Shown here piece by piece: positions 17,943-28,104 of a stretch of DNA of 64,000 nt. The position numbers were made by a program, and so were the translations under genes. The stretch spans positions 62,001 through 126,000 of the forward strand of contig NZ_LMVM01000033.1 in assembly GCF_002287175.1 (NCBI RefSeq), read 5' to 3'. The notes beneath the pieces were generated by a model. That model searched no databases. It worked only from the letters and a program-made list of their open reading frames with translations, and was not told where the DNA came from. This DNA is from Methanobacterium bryantii. Lineage in GTDB: Archaea > Methanobacteriota > Methanobacteria > Methanobacteriales > Methanobacteriaceae. Position 1 is the stretch's first letter. Each line of letters starts with the position of its first letter.

Positions 17943-19403
17943 TCACCTGCGGTATATCGCCGAATTTATTAATGATTTAAATATATAGACATCTTCTTCT
18001 GTAATAAAAATTTTAAATATCCCTATTAAATAAAGTGTCAAAATTATAGAGCCTACTATAACTGTACTTAAAAATAATGTCCCTGCTTTAAATAATATTA
18101 AAGCAAAAATAACTACCCCCATCATCTTCAAAAACCAGTTGACATCTACTTTAATTGATAAATGTTTAACAGTGAAAAATAGATTAAGAAAAGCGCCGCC
18201 TGACAAAGATATCATAGATGATATCGCTGCCCCCATTATATCAAAGTGAGGAATCAGTATAATATCTAAAATAACATTTATTGACATCATTAAAGCGGTT
18301 ATCTTAAAGGTTAAATTTGCTTTTCCTATACTAATTAATGCCCCACTTATCGGTTGAGCAATACTCCCCCTTATTACCGTCCCTATAAGTAATATCTGCA
18401 AAGGAATGACGGCATAAAGATAGTTAGATTTATACAATATATTTATTATATCCGTTGCAAAAAATCCAACCATTAATCCTAAAAATACTAAAATAACTGT
18501 AGAATATTTCATAGTTTTATCCATCATCGTATTAATTGCGGTTTTATTGTTCTTTCCCCAATATTCAGATGTGGCAGGATAAGTTATTTTTTGTATAGAT
18601 AGAGGAATTATCCAAAAGAAATTGCTCAAACCAACAGCTACACTATAAAAACCTACAGATGATGAAATTAAAAGAATCCCCACTAAAATAATGTCCATCT
18701 GATTGTTTATTTCATTTAATGCACTTGTTGACAAAATTCTAGCACCGTAATTCAACAATATTTTTGTTGTCTCTTTATATAGTTTAAATGTAAATTCAAA
18801 ATAGTTTCTACAGCAGGTGATTAAAAAAATACTTAAAATAATAGAAGATACTAAAATTCCAATTACTGCACCTGTACTTCCCCACCCGTTGTAAACAAAA
18901 AATACAGTTATGATGGTCATGGCAATATTTTGAACAATGATGCCAATGCCATACAATTTCATTTTTCTCAAACCATTTAAAAAGGACAATAAAACATTAT
19001 TTAAAAGAGTAAATGGAAATGAAAACACCAGTATTTTTATCAAAATCTCCAGTTTTGGCATTTTAAATACATAAGCAATTAATCCTGAAGAAAAATAAAA
19101 TAGAAAGATAAAAATTATTCCCAGAATTATACAGGTTATTATACTTGAAGATGTGTACTGATCAATTTTAAATTTATCATCTTTGTATTCGGCCAAATAT
19201 TTTATCATTGCAGGAGGAATACCAATTGCACAAATCAGTGTGGCAATGGAATTGAATGTTAATGCTTCTCTATATACTCCTAAATCACCAGGTCCAAGAT
19301 ATCTAGCTAAAAAGATTGATAATACAAAACCTATTATAGTTATAAGCATGGTTGCAAGGAAGGTTACACCGACATCAAAAACAAATTTTTTTGTTTCATT
19401 CAT
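17943..19403 (-). CDS. MOP-superfamily flippase (Wzx-like)
   Basis: A 486-residue protein with about 14 membrane segments and the polysaccharide-synthase signature near the start (FLATMLITIIGFVLSIFLARYLGPGDLGVYR). It probably exports a lipid-linked glycan. It ends 4 bp before the amidotransferase gene and follows a GT4 by 46 bp, so the three form one minus-strand operon. The ribosome site is GTGATT before ATG. Confidence 0.85.
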   Translation of the reverse strand: MNETKKFVFDVGVTFLATMLITIIGFVLSIFLARYLGPGDLGVYREALTFNSIATLICAIGIPPAMIKYLAEYKDDKFKIDQYTSSSIITCIILGIIFIFLFYFSSGLIAYVFKMPKLEILIKILVFSFPFTLLNNVLLSFLNGLRKMKLYGIGIIVQNIAMTIITVFFVYNGWGSTGAVIGILVSSIILSIFLITCCRNYFEFTFKLYKETTKILLNYGARILSTSALNEINNQMDIILVGILLISSSVGFYSVAVGLSNFFWIIPLSIQKITYPATSEYWGKNNKTAINTMMDKTMKYSTVILVFLGLMVGFFATDIINILYKSNYLYAVIPLQILLIGTVIRGSIAQPISGALISIGKANLTFKITALMMSINVILDIILIPHFDIMGAAISSMISLSGGAFLNLFFTVKHLSIKVDVNWFLKMMGVVIFALILFKAGTLFLSTVIVGSIILTLYLIGIFKIFITEEDVYIFKSLINSAIYRR

Positions 19404-19449
19404 TTAATCACAATTTAATATCACTAAAATTCATTTTAAGCTTGCAAAC

Positions 19450-20691
19450 TTAGTTTTTTTTAATAATAATATTAAAAACATCCGAAAACCTTTTGGCCAT
19501 CTCCTTATGACTGTATTTATCTATTTCTTCAGAAATTCCATTATAACTAACTTTTCCACTGGATTTAAATTCAGAATATGCCCTAAATATTTCTTCTTTT
19601 ATTTCATCTATATCATTTAAACTAGTACCTGCACTAGTTTTTGCAAGTAATTCATCGACTACTCCCCCTTTGTAACCTATAGAAATTATTGGCCTTTTTG
19701 AAGCAAGATATTCAAAAATTTTACCTGTAAAAACTCCTTCTTCATGGGGATTATCCCACATCAATAATAACAACATTTGAGATCTCCATTCCCTTTTAAT
19801 TACTTCATCTCTTGGAATAGGCCCATGTATATTAACTATATCCACTATATCATGCTTTTCTACCATTTCCCTAAGCAGATCCTCATCAGGCCCAAAAAAA
19901 TTAATTTCAAAATCAGTTATATTTATCTTATTTTCCAGATTTAATTGCTTAATTGCATCAAATAGAATTCCAGGATCTCTTTTGCCATTCCATAAGCCTC
20001 CAGCATAAGTTATACTGAATTTTTCTGTTAAAGGAATTCCTGGATTGACATTCTCTGGATCAAAACCATTTGGAATTATAAATATATCTTCATGAGCTTT
20101 ATGTAACTTTCTCAAAATTTTAGCTAAAGGTTTAGAAACTATTATTAAACAATTGGCTTTGGTTAATGTTTTTATTTCTAGCCGTTTTTCCAATAATTTG
20201 CGTGGAAAAAAATTACTATAACTATAATAACTATATTGTGTCCATAAATCACGCATATCTGCTACCCATGGGATTCCATGCTTTTCTTTTAAACTTTTAG
20301 CAATTGAATGGGGAGTTACTGGAGGAAAAGAGCTAACTATTACATCCACATCTTGATTTTTCAGCAGATCATCTGCGGCCTGCATCGCTGGATAATACCA
20401 GTACTTTTGTATATCAGGATATAAAAAAAATGCATCCCATAGATATCGGATAATCTTTATAACTAAATTACTGTTCTCATTTACATTCTTAAGTAGGCCA
20501 GGTAATTTTTTTATATAGTAACTATCATCATAAGGCACAGTTACTACCTTAAATTTATTTAATTCTGGAGATGGTTTATTTGTCAATACAATAGGTTCCC
20601 ATCCAAAATAAGGCAAATATTTAATAAGTCCTCCCATCCGAATTGTACCTACAACGGCACCGTGCTTATAATGGATTATTAAAACTTTCAT
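19450..20691 (-). CDS. GT4 family glycosyltransferase
   Basis: A 413-residue GT-B enzyme. The N-terminal acceptor domain includes GTIRMGGLIKYLPYFGWEP and VSSFPPVTPHSIA; the donor domain has IPNGFDPENV, TYAGGLWNGKRDP and EYLASKRPIISIGYKGG. This type is common in exopolysaccharide and capsule clusters. It is the first gene of the minus-strand operon, transcribed from the AT-rich divergent region; a TATA-like TTAAATATAT (complement of about 20735-20744) lies some 45-50 bp before the start. Confidence 0.85.
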   Translation of the reverse strand: MKVLIIHYKHGAVVGTIRMGGLIKYLPYFGWEPIVLTNKPSPELNKFKVVTVPYDDSYYIKKLPGLLKNVNENSNLVIKIIRYLWDAFFLYPDIQKYWYYPAMQAADDLLKNQDVDVIVSSFPPVTPHSIAKSLKEKHGIPWVADMRDLWTQYSYYSYSNFFPRKLLEKRLEIKTLTKANCLIIVSKPLAKILRKLHKAHEDIFIIPNGFDPENVNPGIPLTEKFSITYAGGLWNGKRDPGILFDAIKQLNLENKINITDFEINFFGPDEDLLREMVEKHDIVDIVNIHGPIPRDEVIKREWRSQMLLLLMWDNPHEEGVFTGKIFEYLASKRPIISIGYKGGVVDELLAKTSAGTSLNDIDEIKEEIFRAYSEFKSSGKVSYNGISEEIDKYSHKEMAKRFSDVFNIIIKKN

Positions 20692-21411
20692 ATTAGTATT
20701 TTATCAATCATGACATAAATTATTATGGTAATTTAATATAATAATATATTTAAGCTAATTTATTCGAAGTATATGACTAAAAATTAGAAATATCAGTTAA
20801 ATCACCTAAAAAATGCAAAAATTTAAATTAACAATGTAAAATTAGACTATATAACCTTAAATTACATTCTAAAATATATATACAATCCAAAAATAAGTAA
20901 TTGATATAATTAAATAACTAAGAGGGATAAATAAACAATTATATTCTTAATTAAACATAGATTTATTTTTTTAAGTTTTATAAAGTTAAATTATAATTAT
21001 ATTTATTTTTATACAACGTGAATTAAAATTTAACGCTTTTTAAGTTTTTAAATTGAATTAAATTATTTAAATTTACACCTAATTAAAAAAAATATTCTTT
21101 TTTTTATATTAAAAAAATTTATATATTTTAATATACTAATAATATAATAATAACTATTAATAATAATTAAAAAATAGATTTACAGTCATCCCATAGGAAG
21201 AATTATTATAAAAATCATTAAAATTGCAATTTTAGACATTAAAACTGCCATAAAATCACTAAAAACGTTATAAGCTGTTAATATGGGATTAAAACAATTT
21301 AAAAAAATAAATAAAACTCTTAAATCTAGTATAAACTTAAAATAGTCAAAATTTAAAAAATACATAATTCTAAAATTTATAATGATACCTCGAGAGTATA
21401 AAGTTGATAAA
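20692..21411. other. AT-rich divergent intergenic region with leader
   Basis: No gene longer than a few codons is seen. It carries the minus-strand promoter of the GT4 operon near 20740, copy B of the repeated promoter element at 21113-21153, and a long plus-strand leader with complementary segments (21188-21195 with 21282-21289) and a perfect 14-bp palindrome at 21220-21233. Confidence 0.6.
21113..21153 (+). promoter_or_regulatory. Promoter element, copy B of the repeated 41-mer
   Basis: BRE/TATA AAAAATTTATATA followed by a fixed A/T segment. It matches 4700-4740 with a single difference (T for G at the 14th position). Transcription would start near 21148-21153, more than 200 nt before the methyltransferase start. 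Confidence 0.6.
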
Positions 21412-22353
21412 ATGAATTGTAAAATATGTAATAATTCTCAAAATAATAAAATTTACAAAATTAAAGAGATGATGTTCAACTCAGGAGAATCTTTCGAGTA
21501 TTTAGAATGTTCACACTGTGGTTGCCTCCAAATAACTCATGTGCCACCAAATATAGAAAAATACTATTCTGGAAAATATTATTCATTCAAAAGAAATTAT
21601 AACAAATTTTTGAAACACACACTAACCACCAAAAGAGATGAATATGCGTTATTTAAAAAAAATTTTTTAGGTAAACTACTTTATAAGAGATATCCCCACG
21701 ATTTATTGTTTAACATTGGCAAATGTAACCTAAAATATGATTCAAAAATATTAGATGTCGGTTGTGGCTCAGGTAACCTTTTATACTCCTTAAAAAATGC
21801 AGGATTTGGAAATTTAGTTGGTATTGATCCTTATTTGAAAAAAGAAATTACATCTCCCCGTCTTAAAATCGTTAAAAAAGAGATTCAAGAGATGTCTGAA
21901 AAATTTGATTTAATTATATTCAGCCATTCACTAGAACATATGGACAAACACGCCGAGATAATACAAAAAATTTCAAATATTTTAAATGATGGAGGTTACT
22001 GCATCGTTAGTATGCCCCTAAAAACAGATTACATCTGGGATTTATACGGCACTAATTGGGTCCAGATAGATGCTCCACGCCATATCCTTATTCACAGCTT
22101 TAAAAGTTTTAGTACAATAATAAAAAATGCCAATTTGAATGTAAAAAGTGTAGAATTTAACTCTAACGAATTTTTATTTTGGGGTAGTGAACAGTATAAA
22201 AGGAATATTCATTTAGAAGCTGAAAATTCCTATGCAAATAACCCTAAAGGAAGTATTTTTACAGGAAAACAAATCAAAGAATTCAAAGATAATGCAGATA
22301 ATTTAAATAAAAGAAATTCAGGGGATCAGGCAATTTTTATTTTGGAGCAATGA
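21412..22353 (+). CDS. SAM-dependent methyltransferase with N-terminal zinc-binding cysteines
   Basis: A class I methyltransferase of the group found in sugar-modifying clusters (Methyltransf_23-like). It begins MNCKICNN and has a second pair ECSHCG near residue 35, so four Cys can bind zinc. Motif I is LDVGCGSGNLL near residue 115, followed by FSHSLEHM and NDGGYCIVSMP. The chosen ATG gives the usual N-terminus; the frame is open to an ATG at 21382 and neither has a clear ribosome site. It shares a 4-bp ATGA overlap with the next gene, so both are one operon. Confidence 0.75.
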   Translation: MNCKICNNSQNNKIYKIKEMMFNSGESFEYLECSHCGCLQITHVPPNIEKYYSGKYYSFKRNYNKFLKHTLTTKRDEYALFKKNFLGKLLYKRYPHDLLFNIGKCNLKYDSKILDVGCGSGNLLYSLKNAGFGNLVGIDPYLKKEITSPRLKIVKKEIQEMSEKFDLIIFSHSLEHMDKHAEIIQKISNILNDGGYCIVSMPLKTDYIWDLYGTNWVQIDAPRHILIHSFKSFSTIIKNANLNVKSVEFNSNEFLFWGSEQYKRNIHLEAENSYANNPKGSIFTGKQIKEFKDNADNLNKRNSGDQAIFILEQ

Positions 22354-23381
22354 ATATGAGCTCAAAAGTGTCCATTATCATCCTTAACTGGAACGGATGG
22401 AAAGATACTATAGAATGTTTAGAATCTCTTTATCAAATAGATTACCCTAATTATGAAGTAATTCTCATCGATAACAATTCCAGTGATAATTCTATAACAA
22501 AGATCAGAGAATACTGCGCAGGTAACATAAAAGTAGAATCCCCTTTCTTCCAGTATAATCCAGAAAATAAACCTATAACCATTACAGAGTACACTAATAA
22601 CAAACTTAAATCCGTAGACAAATTAGATGAAAATTTTCAGAATTTATCTTGTACTAAACTAACTTTAATAAAAAATGATAAAAATTACGGTTTTACGGAA
22701 GGTAATAATATTGGAATAAGATTTGCACTTGATAAGTTAAATTCAGATTATATCTTACTTTTAAACAATGATACTGTAGTGGACAAAGAATTTTTAAGAA
22801 AAATGGTAAATACAGGAAATAATAACCCTGAAATTGGAATTCTTGGATCTGCAATATACTGGTACAACAATAGAAATATGATCCAATCTGCTGGTGCAAA
22901 CTTATCCTTTAAAACTGGAAAACAGTATATTTTAGGCAGGAATCAAATAGATTCAGGACAATTTAATGGAATATTAGATGTTAATTATGTTTCTGGATGT
23001 GCACTCCTAATAAAAAGTATGGTAATTGACAAAATTGGACTTTTAAATGGAACATATTTTTTATACTGGGAAGAAACTGATTGGTGCATTCGGGCGCGTA
23101 AAAATGGTTTTAAGGTATGTTGTATCCCACAGGCAAAAATATGGCATAAGGAATCCAGCTCTGCAAACAAAGTTATGGATTATTATTTTACCAGAAATAC
23201 ATTCCTATTTATGAAACAATATACTAACACGTCCCAATTCGGCATATTCATACTTTACTTTTTTGGATTTAGATTCTGGTTTAAAATAGGGGCATATATC
23301 TTATATTATAAAAATATAAATTTATTATTCTGTTTTTTTAAAGGAGTTAAAGAAGGACTATTCATCCAAAATAAACATTAG
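22350..23381 (+). CDS. GT2 family glycosyltransferase (rhamnosyltransferase-like)
   Basis: A 343-residue GT-A enzyme: VSIIILNWNGW at the start, VILIDNNSSDNS near 40, LLLNNDTVVD near 135 (metal site), SGCALLIK, and the WEETDWCIRARKNG motif near 238. This is the large family of inverting enzymes with rhamnosyl, galactofuranosyl and similar specificities. It is translationally coupled to the methyltransferase (ATGA); a second ATG 6 bp on has GGAG in better position. Its 3' end overlaps the convergent membrane protein gene by 20 bp. Confidence 0.85.
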   Translation: MNMSSKVSIIILNWNGWKDTIECLESLYQIDYPNYEVILIDNNSSDNSITKIREYCAGNIKVESPFFQYNPENKPITITEYTNNKLKSVDKLDENFQNLSCTKLTLIKNDKNYGFTEGNNIGIRFALDKLNSDYILLLNNDTVVDKEFLRKMVNTGNNNPEIGILGSAIYWYNNRNMIQSAGANLSFKTGKQYILGRNQIDSGQFNGILDVNYVSGCALLIKSMVIDKIGLLNGTYFLYWEETDWCIRARKNGFKVCCIPQAKIWHKESSSANKVMDYYFTRNTFLFMKQYTNTSQFGIFILYFFGFRFWFKIGAYILYYKNINLLFCFFKGVKEGLFIQNKH

Positions 23382-25620
23382 ATCCGCCATTATCATAAAT
23401 CTTATTATAACTTGAAGTAATTACATTTAGAGGCAAGTATCTTTGGTTAGTAACTATATTGGCTCCTTCCATTTGGTTAACACGTATACGTTTTTCTTTA
23501 AGGTTATATGACCCTAAAAATACATATGAGTTTTTATTAATTAAATCCAGATAAAATGGGACTTGTCCAACATTATTTAGTATACTATAAAGTAAATAAA
23601 TTCTAATTACATCTGCATATACTATATGACCTCTATTTCTATAATTATTAATCCATTCAGTACCACTTAACTCCATATTATTAAATACAGGGGAATCATA
23701 GGATTGTTGTATCGATATTGAAGAGGAATGTTCTTCTCCACCAATGTAGTAAGCTAACCCTGAATCAAAAAATAAAAATATGACCAAAAAAAGGGATATT
23801 ATTTTTAATTTATTTTCATTTTTTATTTTGACCTTTAAAAAATTAAATAAGTCTAATAATTTCAAGAATCCAATTATGGCAAATGGGGCTAAAAAAATAA
23901 TACCAATATGGAACAATCGAGATGTATTAAGTTGATTGGAAAAATAAGGAACAACAACTCCTGCAATAAGCATTCCTAAAACAGCAGCACTTATTAACAG
24001 GTATTCTTTAGTAAAATTCATTTTATCTTTAAATAAAGTTGCCAGTACACCTACAGCAATTGAAAATTGAATAATTAAGTATAGTAACTTATTTATTTCA
24101 GCTAAAAAAAATGCTTGTTGAGTTATAACTACACTTAATCCTTGAGATGTATTGGGTTCTATAATACTTAAAAGATTAGAAGTAATTTGATTTCCTATTT
24201 GCACCAGAGATACAAAACAAGAGGACCCAGAACTGTACATATACCACGACAGAACAGAACTGATGAAAAATATTACAAATGTTGCAGTTAATTTGGTATT
24301 ATAACCAGACGAAATAGTTGTATTCGGATTTCTAAATCTTTTTATATAATTTACAGCATAAAATATCACCAAATAGGCTACAAACAACAAACACAAAATA
24401 TATGATAACCCATAATGAGAAACTACCAAAGAAAAACTGAATAAAATTAATAACAGTGAACCTTTAGTATTGCGTAGATCTTTATTTATTAGTATTAACA
24501 GGATCAATACAAGAAATAATTCAGCAATTTCTTGTTTTGTTATGGAAACAATTTCTGTATAAAAAGTGAATGTTGCCATAAAAAAGAAAGTAGCTAAAAA
24601 AGAGATTTTATTGCTGGTTTGTTTCTGGAATATCTGATATAAACCTAAAGGAACTAATGAAAATAAAAAAGGATAAACAACCTTATATATCCAGACAAGT
24701 GAAATACCGCTGATATTTGATAATACTGGAGCCAGAATAGAAACACTTAATATTGAATTTATATTGCTCTGGACTGTAGTATTCCATATCAAATTATGAA
24801 GTACAATATTCGCTGTGTAATATTCTACATTAATATCCCATCCCCATATATACATTGAAATTAGTGATTGATGTAATAAAAGAGAAATTGAAATGCTAAA
24901 AATTGCTAAAGGATATAAATCTAGCGAAAATCCTTTATTAAAGCTTACCAATAACAATATGGAGCAGATTATAATTATTAATGAAATTAAAATAATATTA
25001 TTATTATAAAAATTCATTAAATACGTTCCAAAAACGCTTATAAATGGTAAAAGAATTAAAAATAGTGCAGATGGATTTAATAAATATTTTTTGCTTATAT
25101 AGTCTAAATTATCATTATAGCTGAAATTTCTAAAGTACATCCTAATGTTTGTAAACGGTATAAAAAATAACATGTTAAATACGTTTAACGAAGGTTTTTT
25201 CTTTGTATTATCTGTTTTATAATGATTTTTATCTTTTAAAATACATAAGATACATAATGCAGTTGTAAAAACTAAAAAAGTACAGATCAAACATTCTTTT
25301 GAAAGTGGCTGTAATATACCAAGTATAGGGTATATCATATTCACAAATAGTCCTATAAACATTGCTGCCATTACACTTAAGCCTGTAACAAATAAAACAT
25401 TTTCAATGTTACTTTTAATTTCAGATAATCCCATAATTCGCAAAATCAGCATTCCAGGTACAAATAAAATATAAATAACAGCCATAAATTCTTTAATTAT
25501 AGGCATATTTATGCCAGCATAATCTAAAAATGTTAAACCAAGAAATCCAATCTGAATTAATAAAATGACCATAATGAAATTTTTAATTTTCCAGTTATTT
25601 ATTTGAAATACGCCATCCAT
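23362..25620 (-). CDS. Large polytopic membrane protein, DUF2206-like, probable GT-C type
   Basis: A 752-residue protein with about 16-18 hydrophobic segments and a C-terminal outside domain (from about residue 640, with SGTEWINNYRNRG). The organisation, including a first outside loop with GWDINVEYYTANIVLHN and the later QQSYDSP segment, resembles archaeal DUF2206 proteins as I remember them. A GT-C glycosyltransferase that uses lipid-linked sugars is a plausible role because of the acidic residues in the first outside loop and the many glycan genes around, but no activity is known. It is the last gene of the minus-strand group and overlaps the convergent GT2 by 20 bp. Confidence 0.65.
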   Translation of the reverse strand: MDGVFQINNWKIKNFIMVILLIQIGFLGLTFLDYAGINMPIIKEFMAVIYILFVPGMLILRIMGLSEIKSNIENVLFVTGLSVMAAMFIGLFVNMIYPILGILQPLSKECLICTFLVFTTALCILCILKDKNHYKTDNTKKKPSLNVFNMLFFIPFTNIRMYFRNFSYNDNLDYISKKYLLNPSALFLILLPFISVFGTYLMNFYNNNIILISLIIIICSILLLVSFNKGFSLDLYPLAIFSISISLLLHQSLISMYIWGWDINVEYYTANIVLHNLIWNTTVQSNINSILSVSILAPVLSNISGISLVWIYKVVYPFLFSLVPLGLYQIFQKQTSNKISFLATFFFMATFTFYTEIVSITKQEIAELFLVLILLILINKDLRNTKGSLLLILFSFSLVVSHYGLSYILCLLFVAYLVIFYAVNYIKRFRNPNTTISSGYNTKLTATFVIFFISSVLSWYMYSSGSSCFVSLVQIGNQITSNLLSIIEPNTSQGLSVVITQQAFFLAEINKLLYLIIQFSIAVGVLATLFKDKMNFTKEYLLISAAVLGMLIAGVVVPYFSNQLNTSRLFHIGIIFLAPFAIIGFLKLLDLFNFLKVKIKNENKLKIISLFLVIFLFFDSGLAYYIGGEEHSSSISIQQSYDSPVFNNMELSGTEWINNYRNRGHIVYADVIRIYLLYSILNNVGQVPFYLDLINKNSYVFLGSYNLKEKRIRVNQMEGANIVTNQRYLPLNVITSSYNKIYDNGGSNVYFG

Positions 25621-25829
25621 ACTATCATACCATTAAACAGTTTTATTTCATATTAAAAGTGATATTAAATTCCTATAACTTTTTATAAGCTGCCATACAG
25701 TAGGATATTTGCATCCTTAAGAAAAAAATTTAAACACATTTTTATTAATAATACTCACCATTAAATTCTCCTTGTGACAAATAACCCCTCCTTATTCAGT
25801 TTCATGTGAAAATATTTTTTAAATAACTT

Positions 25830-27071
25830 CTAACCTTTAAGAACTTGATGATAGATACTGTTCAATCGATTCTCCATAATTTTCCAGTTATACTTATTTT
25901 CATAAGCTTTCCTACCATTGTATCCTAATCTTTTCCGCAAACCTTCATTATCTTTTAAACATGATATCGCCCCTATTAAAGATTCTTTATCCCCATAAGG
26001 TATTACTACTCCACAATTCTCTTTTTGTACAATATTCGCCATTGATGTATTTTCATTCACAATTATAGGTATTCCTGATGCCATTGCCTCAAAAAGTTTA
26101 TTTGGACTAGCGTACACATTGTTAGGAATACCTGGATCATATAATGCTAAAGTCAGATCAGCGTCAAGCGTGTTTTGAATTATTTCATCATATAAAACAC
26201 CGCTTAAGTCCATACTTACATTTTTCATATCATTAGTCAACGCTAATAACTTATTTATATAATTTTTTTCGCCGCAGTACCCTTTAATAATTAATTGAAC
26301 ATTTTCAATGTCTTTTATAGCCGAAATAATTAGATCTGTGCATCTTTGCCCTGTTATTTTACCGCCTAAAAATATTTTAAATTCATTATCCTCTTTATTT
26401 TTTCTATTTTTCCAAAATAAGCTCTCTTCAGGAGCATTATTTATTGTTATAATCTTATTTTTAATGTTTTGACCAATTTGATAAATTCTGGAATCATCAG
26501 CAATTATGATGACGTCAGCAAACTTCATTGTAAAGTTATCCAGGTTCGAAATGAGTGGTCTTAAAAATCCTTCCATTACATCACCATAAAAATCAAAAAT
26601 ATCATATACAACTGGTTTTCGCTTTATTTTAGCAACTATAATGGAAAAGAGATATGTATCAAAATTAACCGCATGCAAAACATCCCATTTCATAACTAAT
26701 AGCCAAAATAAAAGAAAAATCCACCAAACAGGAAAATAGAACAATGTTTTAACATGACCCACTGGAACATCTAATTTCAAACTTTTTACTTCTACATCAT
26801 CATCTAAAATAAAAGGCCAGCTTCTCTCCCAAATAATAAGACTGACTTTATATCCACTTTTCTTAAGACTCTCTAGTTCCTTTTTTAAACGGGTATCTGG
26901 ATAAGATATTGCCATTAAAATTTTATTTTCTTTCGGGGTACTCCTTTTAATTCCATGAATATCTTTAAAGTCATGTACCCCCTCAGAGGGCATTGCCTCC
27001 AAATCACAGCCAATATTTTTTTTAATAATTACCTGATCTTGATTTTCCATCTTTGGTGGTTTTTGCATCAT
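25830..27071 (-). CDS. GT4 family glycosyltransferase
   Basis: A 413-residue GT-B protein. After an unusual polar N-terminal extension of about 45 residues, ILMAISYPDTRLKKELESL opens the acceptor domain; the donor domain has GGKITGQRCTDLI, LALYDPGIPNNVYASP and NKLFEAMASGIPIIVNENT near residue 345. A later Met may be the true start; only GGT lies before the first ATG. It follows the GT2 gene by 66 bp in the same direction. Specificity unknown. Confidence 0.8.
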   Translation of the reverse strand: MMQKPPKMENQDQVIIKKNIGCDLEAMPSEGVHDFKDIHGIKRSTPKENKILMAISYPDTRLKKELESLKKSGYKVSLIIWERSWPFILDDDVEVKSLKLDVPVGHVKTLFYFPVWWIFLLFWLLVMKWDVLHAVNFDTYLFSIIVAKIKRKPVVYDIFDFYGDVMEGFLRPLISNLDNFTMKFADVIIIADDSRIYQIGQNIKNKIITINNAPEESLFWKNRKNKEDNEFKIFLGGKITGQRCTDLIISAIKDIENVQLIIKGYCGEKNYINKLLALTNDMKNVSMDLSGVLYDEIIQNTLDADLTLALYDPGIPNNVYASPNKLFEAMASGIPIIVNENTSMANIVQKENCGVVIPYGDKESLIGAISCLKDNEGLRKRLGYNGRKAYENKYNWKIMENRLNSIYHQVLKG

Positions 27072-27137
27072 GATATTACCAATTTTTAGTTGTGCCCCAT
27101 AGAAGATTATAATAAAATTTAAGACAAATTTTTACCA

Positions 27138-27962
27138 TTATGTTCTTAAATAACCTGCCACAGTGCTAGAATAATAAACTATCTCATAAAAAAGGAATGA
27201 TAGGGTTAAAAATGGATTTTTCACAAATTTTTTCCAGTTAATAAGAAATGATGTTCTAATGGGGGAAACCTGAACTAATCCCCTAGATTTGTTCTCTTTC
27301 AAAAATTCTTTCATTGTCTGGCCGTAATAGTACTGTTTTGATATGACTTCCTTCAGAGTCCTGGGTTCGCCTAAATGCAAACCTTCAGCTTCTACAAAAC
27401 CGATTTTATAATTTCGAGTTTTTATTCGGTTTTGTATGTCATAATCTTCGCCAAAAATCATATTTTCGTTGCATCCACCTATCTCCTCAAACACTTTTTT
27501 CTTATAAAACCTGGAAACATTCCTGCTGGAATCATATTTATAACAATCTTTTTCAAATTTCCTAATTTTAGCCCAGAAGCTTATGCTTGGATCCGGACCC
27601 CAATAAGTTGATACTGCATCACAACCACCGTTTTCACATTTTTCCACACATTCTTGAACCACATTACTGGATAAAACTACATCAGAGTCTAATCTATAAA
27701 TATATTCTCCTTTAGACATTTCTACACCAATATTGGTTTGTTTTGACCTGTTTTTGATATTACCTTCACTCACATTAACATCCCATTTATTAGCTATTTC
27801 AACTGTCCTGTCATCCGATCCCGCATCAACTATTATAACCTCAATGTTGCCGTAGGTCTGATTTTTAATACCATTTAAACATTTTTCAATGGTTTTTTCT
27901 GAATTTAGGGAAGGTATAACAATCGATACCAGCGGATCAGTGGAAATTTTTTCTTTTTTCAT
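27138..27962 (-). CDS. GT2 family glycosyltransferase
   Basis: A 274-residue GT-A enzyme with VSIVIPSLNSEKTI, VIIVDAGSDDRT near 38, YRLDSDVVLS near 91 (DSD metal site) and FGEDYDIQNRIK near 166 (the usual ED acid motif). Ribosome site GGGAG before ATG. A hydrophobic C-terminal stretch may touch the membrane. It belongs to the minus-strand group 23.4-30 kb. Confidence 0.85.
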   Translation of the reverse strand: MKKEKISTDPLVSIVIPSLNSEKTIEKCLNGIKNQTYGNIEVIIVDAGSDDRTVEIANKWDVNVSEGNIKNRSKQTNIGVEMSKGEYIYRLDSDVVLSSNVVQECVEKCENGGCDAVSTYWGPDPSISFWAKIRKFEKDCYKYDSSRNVSRFYKKKVFEEIGGCNENMIFGEDYDIQNRIKTRNYKIGFVEAEGLHLGEPRTLKEVISKQYYYGQTMKEFLKENKSRGLVQVSPIRTSFLINWKKFVKNPFLTLSFLFYEIVYYSSTVAGYLRT

Positions 27963-28104
27963 TTACATACTCCCAATCCAATGTATAATATCCATTCAAA
28001 CATGATTTAGAAATTTTAGTAAGTTTAAAGGATCATATAAAAGTATAATACCTGGATCATACATATAACAAGGAATATTTACAGAACAATATAAATCCAG
28101 ATGA

